A stretch of DNA of 64,000 bases from Pseudomonas syringae. Lineage in GTDB: Bacteria; Pseudomonadota; Gammaproteobacteria; Pseudomonadales; Pseudomonadaceae. The notes under the pieces were generated by a model, which was given only the letters and a program-made list of their open reading frames with translations, searched no databases and was not told where the DNA came from. The first letter of the stretch is position 1. Each line of letters begins with the position of its first letter. The stretch covers positions 3,986,001 to 4,050,000 of the forward strand of contig NZ_CP066265.1 in assembly GCF_023278085.1 (NCBI RefSeq), given 5' to 3'. Both the position numbers and the translations under genes were made by a program. This document shows positions 63,437-64,000 of this stretch, in pieces.

Positions 63437-64000
63437 TCAGGGCCGACTGCCTTTGACCAGCGTCGGTATTCTCAACACCTTGTTCGCCGCAGTGATGTAC
63501 ACCCAATGCTGCGAACCGGTCGAACAAAATGTCAGGTTGCCGGTGTCTTTAGCAGCAATCAGCAATTTGCCCAGCAGCTCGCCCTTGGCGGAAAACACCT
63601 GGACGCCCTCTTTGCTGCCGCTCCAGACATTGCCCTGTGCATCGACCTTGACGCCATCCGGAATGCCTGGCGAGACCTCGACAAACACTCGGCCTTTGCT
63701 CAACGTGCCATTGTCCACCTGATACACCATGATTCGATGGGCCAGCTTCGGGCTCTTGAAATCATGTGCCAATTGCGAATCGGCCACGTACAACAAACGC
63801 TGATCGGGTGAAAACGCCAGACCGTTGGGCGAATGAAGCCCTGGGGTATCAATCCTGATCAGTTCGTCTCGCTGCGGGTCATAGCGATAGAGATACTCAC
63901 CGTCCTGCTCTGGTTTTCCGCCATAACTCTCCGCCTTGTTCAGCACGCCAAAGGTCGGATCACTGAACCAGATGTTGCCGCTGTCATCGACGACAACATC
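63437..64000 (-). CDS. SMP-30/gluconolactonase-like hydrolase, partial (C-terminal part)
   Basis: 187 residues to the stop; the gene continues past the right edge. DVVVDDSGNIWFSDPTFGV at the edge, GLHSPNGLAFSPDQRLLYVAD and GIPDGVKVDAQGNVWSGSKEGV are the metal-binding blade motifs of the SMP-30 beta-propeller. These enzymes hydrolyse sugar lactones. It may work with the gluconate transporter at 60421-61794. Confidence 0.9.
   Translation of the reverse strand, partial: DVVVDDSGNIWFSDPTFGVLNKAESYGGKPEQDGEYLYRYDPQRDELIRIDTPGLHSPNGLAFSPDQRLLYVADSQLAHDFKSPKLAHRIMVYQVDNGTLSKGRVFVEVSPGIPDGVKVDAQGNVWSGSKEGVQVFSAKGELLGKLLIAAKDTGNLTFCSTGSQHWVYITAANKVLRIPTLVKGSRP

Noticed and set aside
1..64000. CRISPR arrays, rRNA, tRNA and prophage genes
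   Set aside because: No spaced repeat array, tRNA-like cloverleaf or phage structural gene was recognised anywhere in the window. The tRNA-Leu known at the far end of the variable effector locus in this species must lie outside.

Overview
The window is chromosomal DNA of the Pseudomonas syringae species complex. It carries the canonical Hrp type III secretion (T3SS) pathogenicity island: hrpK-hrpL-hrpJ to hrcU, hrpV to hrpF, hrpE to hrpA, and hrpS/hrpR, followed by the conserved effector locus hrpH-avrE-shcE-hopM1-shcM-hrpW-hopAA1. Gene order, single-gene lengths and eight HrpL-type promoters (GGAACC-N15/16-CCAC-NNA, one with a mismatch) all agree with this. The strain itself cannot be named from the window.

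Layout. 1-540 is the edge of the exchangeable-effector side of hrpK and holds a 386-bp internally deleted IS66-type element with intact ends and an 8-bp target duplication. 540-3501 holds hrpK and the sigma factor gene hrpL. 3745-14225 is one long rightward run from hrpJ to hrcU. 14226-14768 is a gene-free convergent gap full of palindromic repeats. 14769-22041 holds two leftward operons (hrpF-G-hrcC-T-V and hrpA-Z-B-hrcJ-D-E). 22135-24030 holds the enhancer-binding proteins HrpS and HrpR. 24031-25108 is a 1.08-kb AT-rich gap. 25109-38497 is the conserved effector locus.

From 38877 on are chromosomal flank genes: a bestrophin-like channel, two divergent lipoproteins, a small P-loop protein, DUF2986, a glutathione transferase, a SnoaL-like protein, a sugar porter and a glyoxalase-fold protein. 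45928-55943 is a very tight ten-gene operon for import and hydrolysis of a ureide- or biuret-like nitrogen compound: allophanate hydrolase, a BMP-type ABC importer, a formamidase-like amidase, two isochorismatase-fold hydrolases, an AtzH/HpxZ-like protein and a GntR regulator. 55986-57464 holds a Nudix hydrolase and a zeta-type toxin with its small upstream partner. 58058-63401 holds two PAS-containing cyclic-di-GMP enzymes flanking a GntP-family gluconate transporter. The window ends inside an SMP-30/gluconolactonase gene.

How it works together. HrpR and HrpS activate the sigma-54 promoter of hrpL. HrpL then reads the hrp boxes of hrpK, hrpJ, hrpF, hrpA, hrpH, avrE, shcM, hrpW and hopAA1. 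HrpV/HrpG modulate HrpS. The apparatus exports the HrpA pilus, the harpins HrpZ and HrpW, the transglycosylase HrpH and the effectors AvrE, HopM1 and HopAA1. The least described part is the ureide/biuret operon, whose exact substrate is not settled by the sequence.
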